31,889 nt of DNA from Cochliopodium minus (Eukaryota > Discosea > Himatismenida > Cochliopodiidae), in contig JAMYWO010000004.1 in the NCBI GenBank assembly GCA_024220525.1, forward strand, positions 258,270-290,158, written 5' to 3'. The translations under genes and the position numbers were made by a program. Shown here piece by piece: positions 1-11,004 of this stretch (positions are counted from its first letter, which is position 1; every line of letters starts with the position of its first letter). The notes under the pieces are model-generated. The model worked only from the letters and a program-made list of their open reading frames with translations. It was not told the DNA's origin and searched no databases.

Positions 1-108
1 AGACATCGTGTCATCGCCTCTTGTGCTAAAGCAGTAGCCCATCAACTACTGATGCAAAAAGTACACACTGAACCAGGCCTTCCCAAAATTAGTATACTAA
101 TTATCTAA
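1..108 (+). CDS. Possible 3' end of a gene cut by the window edge
   Basis: Frame 1 is open from the first base to a TAA at 106-108, giving 35 codons with much higher GC than the surrounding DNA. The peptide contains RVIASCAKAVAHQ and then LLMQKVHTEPGLPK. I do not recognise it. The composition contrast is the only support, and the opposite strand also has partly open frames. It could be the end of a gene or of a mobile element extending off the left edge. Confidence 0.2.
   Translation, partial: RHRVIASCAKAVAHQLLMQKVHTEPGLPKISILII
66..77 (+). repeat. 12-bp direct repeat, copy 1
   Basis: CACTGAACCAGG occurs here and again, identically and in the same orientation, at 623-634. In DNA this AT-rich a GC-containing exact 12-mer twice within 560 bp is unexpected by chance. 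The two copies bracket the unexplained 243-521 frame and may mark the ends of one inserted or duplicated unit. Confidence 0.4.
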
Positions 109-242
109 AATATTTTAGAATAAAAAAATTATCTAAGATTCTAATATTGCTAACGATTATTTTCGATTATTTTGTTTTGAAATGGATTATTTACTAATAA
201 AAATTAAGTAAATTAAATTCGATTAAAATATTTTTTAATATT

Positions 243-521
243 ATGTTTTTTATTGATAAAATTTCGAAAAAGGTAAAAAAGGCGGAAGTTGTGCTTGTTG
301 TGGATCAACTTTATATGCAACCACTTCTGCATGTTGAGAGGATAGGCTTTGCTTGGTATAGTGCCCATGGATCAAAATTTCTCGAGAAATTTCTTCTATT
401 TGTTAAAAAAAGTCATTTTACAAATCTCCATTATTTTTGTCCAGCTGCCCCTTTTAACATGGGTGAAGTTGGTTGTGAGGATCTTTGTCTTTGGCCAATA
501 GAATGGAAACAATATGTGTAA
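243..521 (+). CDS. Unrecognised open frame, 92 codons
   Basis: An ATG-initiated frame of 92 codons ending in TAA, with locally higher GC than the flanks. I recognise no domain. The middle contains VVLVVDQLYMQPLLHVER and the end contains CPAAPFNMGEVGCEDLC. Other frames across 280-500 also have long open stretches, and one is cysteine-rich (start GGSCACCGS). The strand is therefore uncertain, and this may be a fragment of a spliced gene or of a repeat element bracketed by the 12-mers at 66 and 623. Confidence 0.2.
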   Translation: MFFIDKISKKVKKAEVVLVVDQLYMQPLLHVERIGFAWYSAHGSKFLEKFLLFVKKSHFTNLHYFCPAAPFNMGEVGCEDLCLWPIEWKQYV

Positions 522-622
522 CTGGATAACTTGGATTTTGTTTGGTAGATTTAATTGTTATCTTCTTTGAGATTGAATAATGGACCACATCAACTAAATC
601 ATTATAAATAATTGAAGGCCTG

Positions 623-659
623 CACTGAACCAGGATAGGATAGTAGAGATTACTATCCT
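623..659. repeat. 12-bp repeat copy 2 next to a 9-bp hairpin
   Basis: The second copy of CACTGAACCAGG (623-634) is followed by a perfect inverted repeat: AGGATAGTA at 637-645, loop GAGAT, TACTATCCT at 651-659. After it come GACTC and a run of nine A. A stem of 9 bp with a 5-nt loop could be part of a small RNA, a 3' processing hairpin or an element end. I see no tRNA arms and no known RNA family signature. Confidence 0.35.
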
Positions 660-843
660 TGACTCAAAAAAAAATATTAAAAATAAAACTAATTCAAATC
701 TCATCTAATACTTGAATTCAAAAAATTAATTAAACATTATTAAAAATTTCATTATTAAAAAAAATGAATTATGAAATGGAAGAAATATAAAGTGGTGAAA
801 CTATAAATAAAAAAAAATTAGTTTGTTTTTTTTAAAAGCAAAT

Positions 844-1947
844 ATGAGTAAAAAATTAACTTCTGAACAAAGATGGTCATTACCTGCCTATCAATTTGTG
901 CTGAGATGGATTTATCTTGCTTTACTTGGTGGAATCGTTGAATTGGGGACATTTTATGAAGATCCTGAATTGAAAGAATACATTGAAGTAAATCATTTAT
1001 CCCGACAATCCATTTCTCAAAGGTTCAGATCAGAAAAGGAAAAAGGGAAAACAACATGGGAGAACCATTTATCCATGACAGACCAAGGTCCTCCGAATAG
1101 AGAATTGAACTACAGAACAATAAGAAACAACCCTGTATATCAAGATATCAAACAGGGAGAAGAAGTGAATACGACAAAACAAAACCTCCTCCTCAATATC
1201 CACAGCAAAGTTATCCACCAAAACAATATCCTACTCAACAATATCAACCACAACGAAATCAACCGCAACAAGATTGTCAAATCACTGAAGATCTTGTTTT
1301 CGAAAAAGAGATGCAGAACTACATAGATTTTATGAGCCACAAGAAAACGATAGATCAAGAGCCAAAGCAAAAGAAAAAAAAAGCAGATTAACCCTACGAA
1401 GACTCACATGAGGTAGATTCACCACCCAAAAAAAAAAAGTTATAGTCCCAAAATTGGATCAGCCCAAAGTGAAGAAAAAAGTGGAAAAACCAAAGATATT
1501 TGCAAGTCAAATGCACTTCAACGAAATTTCCGAAGAGCTTGAGTTCGAATACCATAATCACACTTACACCTATCATGGAACAGAAGAAAATAGGTAAAAA
1601 TAATAAAATCTTTTGAAAAACGAATTATTTTCATTTTTCATTGAATTTGTAGTTGTTGCAATAAAGAAAAATGGGATGCAAGTTCAAACGATTTCGCAAA
1701 AGAATCAATTTCAATCACTTGGATTCTTCGTTTTGACCACAAAATTCCAAGATTCAAAGAAGAGGTACCTTCAATTGTTCAACAATCTTTAGAATCTTTT
1801 TTTTCAACTGGTCATACTGACATGATCAAAGAGAGAATCATCCTCAAAAACAAAATCAATCCTAACAAATGCGAGCAAGAAGAAGATGAACAATGGATCA
1901 ACTTAGTAGAAAAAATATCTGAAAACCAAGAATTACAGATAAATTAA
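844..1947 (+). pseudogene. Broken gene of unknown function (frameshift plus in-frame stop)
   Basis: The frame opens at ATG 844 with MSKKLTSEQRWSLPAYQF and a hydrophobic stretch. Coding sense leaves this frame between about 1098 and 1170 and resumes in frame 3 as a Pro/Gln/Tyr-rich segment (PPPQYPQQSYPPKQYP). That segment runs to a TAA at 1389-1391, but the same frame continues after the stop with similar lysine-rich sequence including PPKKKKV, a nuclear-localisation-like motif. A normal intron (about 1595-1651, GTAAAA...TTGTAG) joins a last exon ending in TAA at 1945-1947, in phase. A 68-nt GT-AG intron at 1088-1155 would repair the frameshift, but it is far too GC-rich for this genome and leaves the stop. 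I therefore read this as a pseudogene or poor-quality sequence. No family was recognised; the C-terminal exon (CNKEKWDAS, SITWILRFDHK) may be a small globular domain. Confidence 0.55.
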
Positions 1948-2294
1948 AAACAATTTCAATACTATTTCTCATTTTTTTCTATGAATGTGGTCCCACTGCG
2001 TGATATCATAATTCATCATTTCAATCAAAAACCACAAATGGTTTTTCCAAACAAATTCTCATCACATATCTAAAAAAAGTCTCCAATCGAAAAAAAATCC
2101 CAGTCTCATATATGGAATATTCACTGATATATAACATAATTTCATGTTTATAATCAATTCATATTTCCAAATAAAAGAAGAAAATGAAACAGATCTCCAA
2201 TTCATGCTTTTCTCATCATAATATATTCGTAAAAAATCCAAATTTTCATTTTGAATTGCTCCATCATTTTAAAATTAAATAAAAAATACCAACA
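1948..2294. other. Intergenic, nothing recognised
   Basis: AT-rich DNA on both strands with no frame showing coding-like composition, no RNA gene and no repeat that I can identify. Confidence 0.4.
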
Positions 2295-2452
2295 GAAAAT
2301 GGAGATGTTTTTCATTTGGGCACAATTTTTATGGGCAATGTGGAACAGGAAACAAAAAAGATATTTTAACTCCAACCAAAATAATGAACAATCCGAAAAT
2401 AAACTCTATAGTGCTGGAGAATACAGTTCTTTTTACATTGAAAGCAAATTGA
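2295..2452 (+). pseudogene. RCC1-repeat fossil
   Basis: One RCC1 blade is readable in two frames. ENGDVFHLG comes from frame 2295, then HNFYGQCGTGNKKD and LTPTKIMNNPKINSI from the frame one base over, ending at TGA 2450-2452. Restoring one G near 2319 would join the two halves into a standard blade (G-x-V-F...G-H-N-x-x-G-Q-C-G-x-G). The blade is cut off at LKAN, just where the next strand should begin, with no usable splice donor. The neighbour at 2877-3514 is also RCC1, so this is probably an upstream remnant of the same gene or of a dead paralogue. A sequencing error is possible, since an ambiguous base lies nearby at 2884. Confidence 0.6.
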
Positions 2453-2460
2453 CTTTATAA

Positions 2461-2876
2461 AAAAAATCAAAGGTGTTGTTTTTTTATCCCTTCTTTCAAA
2501 AAAAAAATAAAAAAAAATCAAAAAAAAAGTTTGTCATTTGAGGTAAAAATACTATTTCCTTTTCTCTCATCCTAATCATACAAATACACAAATTTTTTTT
2601 CCTCTTATCAATTTTATTTTTTTTATAAAACAACCATTTTTCTTTATCAATAGCTCTATTTTATAAATTATGATTGTTGTTTTTGATTATAAAGAAATAT
2701 GAGTGATAATATTTCAATTATTTCATTTTTTCTCTAAATATATATTATCATCGTGTATATTCGGCATCTTTTCAATATCTCACAAATATAATCGAAATCT
2801 TTTGAATCTATCACCACGCGCTAACAAAAATTAAAAAAAAAAAAAAAATGAATATATTCAAAAAAGAATTTTGTTC
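2461..2876. other. Intergenic, homopolymer-rich
   Basis: Runs of A and T dominate, and no coding frame or RNA gene was seen. If 2295-2452 and 2877-3514 belong to one RCC1 gene, this stretch should hold missing blades, but I find none. Confidence 0.35.
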
Positions 2877-3514
2877 ATGAAGTNTGTTAAGACCAATCTC
2901 ACCAACATCATTTCTGTCACTACAGGGTCGCATCAGTCTATTTTTGTTAATGGTTTTATTTCAATTATTTTTAAATTGTTTTAATAATTTGATTTTCAAT
3001 TATTTTATTTTTATTTATTTTTATTTATTTTTATTTATTTTTATTTATTTTTATTTATTTTTATTTAGAAAAACGGGAGGTTTTTGTTTGCGGATGGGGA
3101 AATTATGGGAAGTTAGGTCTTGGAGATGAGAAAAGCAAAGACTGCGCTACCAAACTTCCGTTCAGAAAAGACCTCAATATGGTCCACAACCACTATCGAC
3201 ATCTAGTATACTTTTCATTATTTTTTTTGAAAAACATAAAATAAAATTGAAATGTTTATATTTTCATCAAATTATTTCAATTATTTTATTTTTTAAAAAA
3301 TTTCATTTTATTTTTTTTAAAATTTTTTTTAAAAAATTAATTTTAAAAGGAATGGAACATAGAACTCCATAAGTATTTCCCCAGATCTTTCAAACAGAAT
3401 GTTTTTGCTTTCTTGTTGTGTTTGCATGAGCTTTCCCTGTCTAAAACCTATCAAGTTCATGTGAAGCTTCCCAAGCCCTTACAAAAGCTGATCATCAAAT
3501 CTAGTTATAACTGA
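2877..3514 (+). CDS. Short or truncated RCC1 protein with conserved C-terminal box
   Basis: Three exons close in frame: 2877-2952, 3069-3205 and 3350-3514, giving 125 aa from the ATG at 2877. The first two exons carry RCC1 blade sequence (IISVTTGSHQSIFVN, then EVFVCGWGNYGKLGLGDE), with the typical W-G-N-x-G-x-L-G core. The last exon begins EWNIELHKYFPRSFKQ and ends in the C-terminal box shared with the RCC1 genes at 27163 and 29669 and the ankyrin gene at 15833 (VFAFLLCLHEL ... KLPKPLQKLIIK). A normal family member has about 470-500 aa, so this is either the 3' end of a gene whose upstream part has decayed or a truncated gene. The start is uncertain, and base 2884 is N, so one residue is unknown. 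Confidence 0.65.
3009..3067. repeat. 10-bp minisatellite in an RCC1 intron
   Basis: The unit TTATTTATTT is repeated in strict 10-bp register about five to six times, ending at the TTATTTAG acceptor of intron 2953-3068. The repeat supplies the pyrimidine tract and the acceptor itself. Confidence 0.8.
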
Positions 3515-3737
3515 CTATAAAATGAGTGTCCATTAAAATTTAAATTAATAAAAATTAAATAAAAAAATCTATTAATAAAATATTAATAAAAAAATATAAA
3601 TAATAAAAAATAAAATAATATACAAAAAAAATTCATTTCAAAATTAAAATATTTTAATAAAAAAATATAATACACTTGTCAACAAAAACTCATTTTCTTT
3701 GTTTATTTCGAATTGACTATCAAAAAAAATAAAAAAA

Positions 3738-5348
3738 ATGAGCATATTTTTTGACTCCCTCCCTCAAAATGCACTGTTATCCATCCTCTCGTATCTTCCC
3801 AACAAAGATTTGGGCATCATCTCCTTGGTCAACAAGAAATATTACAAATTGTCACGTCATAATTTCATCTGGAAGAAGAGATTGATCTCTCATTTTCAAT
3901 TCAAAGGTAATTTGATTGAGAAATAGGAATCCTTCCAAAAAAATATAATATAATGAAATTTGTTAGTAAATATGATCTACTTTAACAAAAATGATAATAT
4001 GGGATACATTGATATTATATAGTATCTTATGTTGAGATTTAAAAATTGATCCAAATTATAAGGAGAATAAAGAATTCAAAATTGTTTTAAATTGTATTTA
4101 TTTTATTTTTGAATTTTATAAAAAGAGAATATTGAAGAAACAAGCTACGAAACTTACAAAACTTTTCTCAAGGCAAAGATACCAATCTACAAGAAGACAT
4201 TGGATTATCTCAATTATAAAGACACCAACAGTCTTTCCATGGTTAGCACTTCCTGGATGAAGTTAACAGATCATGTAAAAATAAATTATATTAATTAATA
4301 TAACAAAAAAAAAAAAAAAAATTAAAAATAAACATAGTAATAATAAACAAAATAACTAAAAAATTTTATTTTTTAAAAAAAGATATACAAGAAAAAAATT
4401 GCCGAAAAGTTCCCAAAATTCCAAATTCCCAACTTGACCTCTAACAAAAATACTAACTACAAATCTTTGTACATTTCTCTTCTTAAAAAGGAGTTTTACA
4501 TTAACTGGATGAAGGCCACCCTTAAAATTATATTCATAGGATATTTAATCAATTATTTCTTAGTTACGTTAAAACAATACGTTTCTCTTTCTTACATAAT
4601 TTTTTTCTTCCTAGGTTTGAAAGTTCTCAAGTTCACTGTGTTGTCTGTAAAAAAAAAATTAAAATCAACTCATTTTTATAAAATCAAAATATTTCTTAAA
4701 AATAATAGTACTTCTTCAAAAATTTTGGAAGAAAACTGAATCCTATTCGTTATTTCTTTTTCACTGACATTTATTTGATCTACCACTCCTTCCATTTCAT
4801 CACCTCCCAGCAAAATTATTTTAACGTAGATATTTACTCTCCCTTCCTTCTCAACCTGGTATGTTTGCAAATTATCACGTTTGAAGTTGGAAGTTTGTTT
4901 AATGTCCAAGTTTCTCTTTCTCTTAGCAATCTATTTCAGGTAAAAATATTTTCTTATAAATAAAATTTGTATTTTATTTTTTGAAAAAATTTTTTATCGA
5001 AATAACTTACAGATTTTCTTATATGGCCTGGGCTATATTACCCCAAGTTCTCACATATTAGTTATCTACCGTGCCCTCATAGGTTTCGTCTTCTTTTTCA
5101 ACCCACAATCGAATGCGCGTTTCTCGAGATCCAATACTAAATTTTTCATAATCTCAATGTATGTCGTCATGTCCATTGTCACAGCTGTAGTTTTCTTTCT
5201 CCAGTTATTTTACTTCGGATCTTATCGTGATTATACTTATTGGATTTTCTTTGCTGGAATGTTTGGTTTTGTAATTCATTTGAACAACGTTAGAATGTAC
5301 TACCAGGTATTTAATTCTTTGAACAGAAGAAGAAAGAACTATTATTGA
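3738..5348 (+). CDS. F-box protein with a second F-box-like unit and a polytopic membrane domain
   Basis: Five exons close in frame: 3738-3906, 4126-4274, 4383-4646, 4709-4939 and 5013-5348 (382 aa). Residues about 6-50 are a clear F-box (SLPQNALLSILSYLPNKDL, then a W at about 48). After WKKRLISHF a second, weaker unit follows (YKKTLDYLNYKDTNSLSM ... SWMKL). Each unit is followed by a similar YxTYKTFL/YKSLYISLL helix, so the N-terminal half looks like an internal duplication. From about residue 135 the protein is strongly hydrophobic, with roughly six or seven predicted spans (for example IIFFFLGLKVLKF, MSIVTAVVFFLQLFYF). I do not recognise the membrane family. F-box proteins usually bind SKP1 as substrate adaptors of SCF ubiquitin ligases; a membrane-anchored one would act at a bilayer (inference). 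An alternative is two neighbouring genes wrongly joined at 4646/4709, but phase and hydrophobic character are continuous there. The gene converges on its right neighbour, with 62 bp between stops. Confidence 0.6.
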
Positions 5349-5410
5349 AAATCAAAATGATCAAATATTAAATTTCGAAAAAAAAAAAATTATGACTTTT
5401 TGAATTTTTT

Positions 5411-6540
5411 TTATTTAAAGTCCAATTCCTTTTTTCTTTCTTCATTAATTTTCATGAACTTGGTAACGGAGAACCAATCATCTGTGAAATACAAGTTAAA
5501 AGCCAAATAAAGGAGTTGGTTCGGTTTACCCACTTGTCCAAAATTGATTGAGCACAAAAAACGCTTGTTTATGAGTGTTCTCAACAAAAACTTTCTCTCC
5601 CCAAAATCAATTAAACCTTCAACTAGTGATCAATTTTATATTTTGTTGATAAAACTTTTTAAAAAAAAGTTTTTTACTTGTATCACCGTTATTGTATCCC
5701 GATCCTTGTCCAGATGGTCCAACCCTATAAAAAAATGTATAGTTCAATTTTTTTTAGATTAAAATTAAGAATGAAATTAGACCATCCATTTCCAGCAAGT
5801 CCAATCCCCTCACCCCCTCCATCACAACAATACTGAATTAAGTTTATAAGAGTAATATAAATGTAAGAAAACTTGATTAAAAAAAAAAATACAATATTCT
5901 CTCTTATATTCGTGGTTACTAAACCAATAGCTATGTGTCCATTGGAAGTAGTATGAAATTCAACTGTAAAGTGGAAAATCCCTTTATTGAATCCCCTGGA
6001 TACTCTAGTACTACAAATTTTTTTAATTTAAAAAATTTAATAATAAAAAAAAAAATTTTTGGAAATTTGGAAACCATGATAGGCTTTCTCTTTTCTTCAC
6101 TATTTTTCTCTTTTCACTAACTTGGTAGAAATTTTTTTCGCAGATTTTTGGATCGAATTGGACAAGATTTGCTTTTGTTTTTTATGAGAATAATATAAAT
6201 TTTTAATTTTAATATCACCCACCATCCCTGACGAAATTTTTCCATGTTTCAATTTTTTCCAATCGAAAATCTTCATCATTGAATCCCTCTCTTAATGCTT
6301 TCGATCTCCAAATCTAAAAAAAAATATATATATAACCACCAAATAATTTATATATAATTTATGTCATACCTGATCTCTGTTCATTAATTCTTCCCACTAA
6401 ATCATTTAATTTAATTTCTTTGATCGTTTTTAAAAATATACCTTTTTACTTATTTTTGTCATTCTTCCAATTGTCTCAATATCAAAATATTCACATAAAT
6501 AAATACACAAAGGTGAAGGTAATTTGGAAATATGATCCAT
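5411..6540 (-). CDS. F-box-SPRY protein (SCF adaptor-like)
   Basis: Eight short exons on the minus strand join in phase: 6540-6442, 6396-6370, 6313-6223, 6171-6075, 6010-5893, 5832-5783, 5724-5678 and 5622-5411 (246 aa). No single frame reveals this gene. Residues about 6-60 are an F-box: KLPSPLCIYLCEYFDIETI, then WEELMNRDQIWRSKAL. Residues about 85-235 read as a SPRY domain: FDPKICEKNFY, FHFTVEFHTTSNGHIAIGL, GWVGPSGQGSGYNNGDTI, EGLIDF, and CSINFGQVGKPNQLLYLAFN. The G-D-x-I-x-x-L-x-D core is typical. This matches the known FBXO45-like plan in which the F-box binds SKP1 and SPRY selects the substrate. The smallest intron is 45 nt (6397-6441). A 19-nt T run lies just upstream of the ATG (6541-6559). 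Confidence 0.8.
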
Positions 6541-6664
6541 TTTTTTTTTTTTTTTTTTTGCACGAGTCTGAACATTCATGAAAACACATATAGTCTCAAA
6601 ATTTCACCTTAAATTTCTTAGTTCTTTTAATTCATTCAAAATTAATCTCTTTTTATTCAAAATC

Positions 6665-9600
6665 CTAAAAAAACAACAAGAAAGAAAGGGCCAACAAAGC
6701 AGAGGATACAAAAAAAGAAGAAGCAGAAGAGGTGGAGGTAGTAGTAGAAGAGGTGGTAGTAGTGGTAAAGGTTGCATCTCTAACGAGAAGACCAGGATCT
6801 ACATAACAGCTCTTTGAAGCATAGTTGGATTGAGTGACAGAGGTAGGATAACCTTGAGGATCAGCAACAGAAGAAGAAACAAATCTGTAGTCGGTGATTA
6901 ACAATGTTTGGTTGGCAGTGAGGGTCCATGATTGGTAATAGGTCATGTCAATTCTTGCAACAAAAGTATCGGTGTTGTATCCAAAATCTGCCAATGGAAT
7001 TCTGACTCTGGTCCATCCTTCGTTGGTGATTGCCCAGTTGTTGATGTATTTAGAAGTGACAACAAGCTGAGAAAGTCAAAAATAATTTATTAATTTGAAA
7101 AAAAAAAAAAAAAAAAAAAATTTCTTACAGAACTTACAACAGAAGAATTAGAGGTAGTAATTGCGAGTTGAAGTTTGATTTGACTAGGAGTCACAGCCTT
7201 TGCCCAGAATTGGAGAAAAGAAGTCTTTGCAACGAGGATTCCGTTAGCATCATTGTGAACTGCAAATCCTCCGGTCATTGTGTTAATGCTTAATGAACCA
7301 GTGGAGCAACTGGTTGGCTTATCAGTAGAATTAGAAATGGTAGTACCCCAAGACCAAGAAGTCCACGAAGCTGGTTTGTTTGCTGTGATTTGGTTAAGAG
7401 CGTTGCTGGAAATGATTACAAAGTTATCTTGAGGAACGCTGCAAGCCGCTTGAACGGAAATTTGAGGAGGAGGAACACAATTTTTGTTTCTGCTGGTTTC
7501 ACAACCTGCCATTCCGACCAATTCTAAGATTATTAAATGAAAAAAATAAGTTTTTAACAAAAATTGTCAATTGATTTTTACCATTAACTGCGATTTGCCA
7601 TTTTCCAGAATAGATGTTTTGGTATTGAGTGTAAGATGGATAGAATACACCTTCAGCAGGGGAATATGGAATACCAAGATCGAAACCTCCCATGGTCAAA
7701 GAAACGGTTTGAGGTCCCTTTCCGTGATAGATTTGGTAAGACAAGATCTTAGTACGCATATCAAATCCCAAAAACGCTTGACCGTAAGTGTTGGAAGTTC
7801 CAGTAGCAGGGCACAAATCAGCTTTATACAAAGATTCGTAAGCAGGAAGAGCAGGAGGAATGGTAACAGTCCCAGGAGCACAACCAGATTTTGTGCATGA
7901 GTGTCTAATGGATACTTGATTGTTCCAACTTGCTTGGTAAACAAATCCTCCATCAAATTTGCTTGTAGTGGAGGATGCAGGAAGACTGTTTTCAACACGC
8001 ACATAAAGCATGTTGTTTCCAAAGTAATAAGTATCTGCAACAAGGTTGTCGAGGGAAGATACTTGGGTAAAGTTAGCTGCAGGATAAGTTCCTCTAAATA
8101 CTTTAATGGTTCCAGCAGGATATGGAATACCAACAACTACCCAATCACCAGGTGCAGCTGCAGTGAACATTAAATCGAGAGACGGAGGAGAAGGATGAGG
8201 CCATGTAACAACGAGACCTCTTCTTGCAATCATGTTAAGTCTGTATTCAGTTCTAGTCGCATCTTGCCAGGACTCTCCGGTGGTACCGATTCCGTTAGCC
8301 TTTTGAGTATCACCAAAATAGTAGAAATTGGATCTAATCCAAGGATTAGTGTTGTTCAAATTGGTTCCAGAAAACTCGGTATTTCCAGTGTTCATGTTTT
8401 TGATATTCAAATAACCAAAACCTTCATAAAAAGGACCACATCTTTGGGATGCTTCAGTCTTGTTTGCAACACACACAGACAAGTTGTAAGTGTGAAATGG
8501 CTCTTCTGGAACAGACCAAGTACCCATGTTTCCAGTGATTGTACCATCAACATCGTGAATGTGAACAAATTTTGGGGAATCTTGTTCGAGTCCAGCACTG
8601 TAATTGTTAGGATATCTTTGGTTGAAAAATCTTTGAGATCCATCCAATACTTTAGTTCTGAGATAACGATTTTGTGGGAAAAGGATGTTATGTGCATTTT
8701 CGAGAGAACTGATGATTGAAGATTGTCTGAATTGATTTGAGAAGCAACTTCCAAAAGTGTTGTTGTTTTGGAATTGAGGACCAGCTGCATCATAATTTTG
8801 ATATCCGTATACAGGAGCATATGGAGACCAAATATTTGCTCTAGCTCTAGGAGTTACAACAAAACCTGCCCACCCAGGGTTAATAAAATATCCGGTGTTG
8901 TTAGTTTCACAAATGAACAAAGAGTTTTGAACGGTTGCAGGTTGTACAATTGCTTGAAATCCAACTCTGTTGTCAAAAGATTTGATTCTGTAAAACCACA
9001 AGTTTGAAGCACGAAACCAAAGTCCAAATTGTCTATTTTTGTATGCAAGAACGTCAGAAAAGGTTCCTGGAACAGCTTTTCCTGCAGTGGTAGAATTGTA
9101 TGGACCTGTTTGAGGAGACCAAGATGGATTTGCTACTTGTTGGATGGTTCCATCCGGATTTTGAAATTCATCAACCATTACTCCAGAATCTCTGTTACTG
9201 TGAGCAACATTATTTGAGAAACTTCCCAAAGGCATCTTTCTAGGAGACATCATATTATCATTTGCCTATTAAATTTAATTAATAATTAATAATTAAAATA
9301 TAAATAATTATAATCTGTTTACATATTTGGCTTCAGATTTTCCATTGGGCTTAACTGGAAAGACATACCAAAAACCAAAGGTTCCTCCACTAGCAACGTT
9401 CCCAGTAAAAAAGTTAAGGGGATTAGGAATCCAGAAAACACTAGCTTGTGTATCAGAAGGGATGATTTCTCTATCTCCATCTTGAATGTTCAAAACTTTA
9501 GCACCCAAGTTGTTGGTGAATACATTGTTGATTTCCGACCCATCTTCCAAAAAGTAGCAACTGCATGTGATGTTGTAAGCTACATTGCTATCAACTGTGA

Positions 9601-11004
9601 TGTTGTTGGAATCGTGGATAACCAAACATCTTTGAAAGTTATCGTGGATAGAGTTATACTTTGCAAATACAGAGACTCCATCAGTTTGTCCCATTTGATG
9701 GAAATGGCTAAAGAATATTTTGTGAGTAAAAGAAAATTAAAGGGGTTGTTAAAGTATTATTTACATAGGATATCTTCCTACAACACCTCTTTGTCCCATA
9801 GCAGTGAATTCAGCACCAACAAGAGCAGCACCAGTCACACTACGAATCATAATGTGACCTCCAAAAAGACTTTGAGCAGATGATGAATCACCTAATTTGT
9901 GATAAGAAATTCATATTGTGCTTATATTTGAAAAAATATACCTCTAATTATGATATTTCTGGTCAAGTGTGCAACTTCTCCACAATATTCGTTTACATTA
10001 CAATAATGGACATATTTCAAAGCATTGTTAATAGTGATTTGATCACATTTGTCATTGGAATTTGGACATTTGATATTAGCAGTAATGGCTGTGATATTGA
10101 CAACTTCATTTTGATCAAACTATTAATTAAGGTGATTGAGGTATTATAAATAAATTTATTTTTAAATTTTTCTTACAGCAGAAGTATAAGTATAAGGGAC
10201 TGCAGGATAATCAGTTTCAACAAGTACAATAGTATCACCAACTGCCCAAGATGTACCAGCCGCAACATAGATGGTGGTATCACCTTTGTTTACATATTGC
10301 TTGATATTGGTGAATGGAGTTTTTTTATATTCTCCCCATATTTCAATAAATCCTCCAGTTGCAATAGCAATACCCTTGGATCCCAATGCTACACCATCTA
10401 AAAATATATTGTATGATTTAAAGTGAGTTATAAAATTTTATATAATCTTTTTATGGAATATAAATATTTTATTACCAAATGGATCATTTCCCATATCATT
10501 GGATACATCATCACGTGCTCCATTCAAAGTCACAGTGATCTAAATTTTCAATATAAAAATAAAAATTTTTAGGAGAACGTATGGATTTTTTATTACTTTG
10601 CTTGTGATTGGACAGGTTCTTTGTCCAATATATAATTTTCCACCTTTATTAACTCTCAACCATTTTAAGCTCAAATTGGATGGTGCCTATGATAAAAGAA
10701 TTAAATTATCATATTCGTTCAAAAAAATTTATGATGCAGGAGAATTACGTTTTTGAAATATAAAGTCCCAGAAACACTGATTGAATTCAATGCCAAATCT
10801 CCAGAGATATAATATGTTTGGCCTGCGGCAATTGTAACATCCATCTGATATCATAGAAGTAAAAATATAATAAAAAAGATAGTTTTCTAATTTATAAATT
10901 TCAAAATTTCTCCTTACATTGGTAGATCCAAGTTGGGTTCCACCAGATGGGCATTGTGCGAAGATAGCTCCTATCAATAAGCAAACAATTAAAACTATTT
11001 GCAT
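6665..11004 (-). CDS. Secreted or GPI-anchored G8-domain/beta-helix surface protein (CEMIP/PKHD1L1-like)
   Basis: Eleven exons join in phase to 1239 aa: 11004-10918, 10844-10749, 10686-10597, 10539-10476, 10397-10177, 10119-9942, 9891-9765, 9707-9323, 9265-7582, 7523-7138 and 7066-6665. The start gives a classical signal peptide (MQIVLIVCLLIGAIFAQC). Residues about 25-190 form a G8 domain (ISGDLALNSISVSGTLYF, KGGKLYIGQ, and VAAGTSWAVGDTIVLVE). Next come EVAHLTRNIIIRG and a Gly/Asn/Val-rich region typical of right-handed beta-helix repeats. HIHDVDGTITG near residue 650 matches the HDxDGSxTG landmark of the CEMIP, TMEM2 and fibrocystin-L group. The C-terminus is a Thr/Ser-rich stalk followed by SSALLALSFLLFF and stop, which looks like a GPI-attachment signal. 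In animals members of this family bind or cleave hyaluronan; enzymatic activity here is not shown. Exon 9 (1684 nt) is unusually long for this genome. Confidence 0.85.

Noticed and set aside
637-659. Histone-type or tRNA anticodon hairpin
   Set aside because: The stem is 9 bp with a 5-nt loop, unlike the 6-bp/4-nt histone element, and no acceptor or T-arm pairs with it.
4561-4617. Possible extra intron (GTTACG...CCTAG) in the F-box/membrane gene
   Set aside because: Removing it leads directly to a TGA in the next exon; keeping it preserves a continuous hydrophobic frame.
4857-4930. Possible GTATGT...CTTAG intron in the same gene
   Set aside because: The donor is strong, but the resulting 13-nt exon throws the hydrophobic last exon out of frame.
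7571-9217. Several plus-strand frames across the G8 gene
   Set aside because: All overlap the 1684-nt minus-strand G8 exon, which has continuous family landmarks, and they show no domain of their own.
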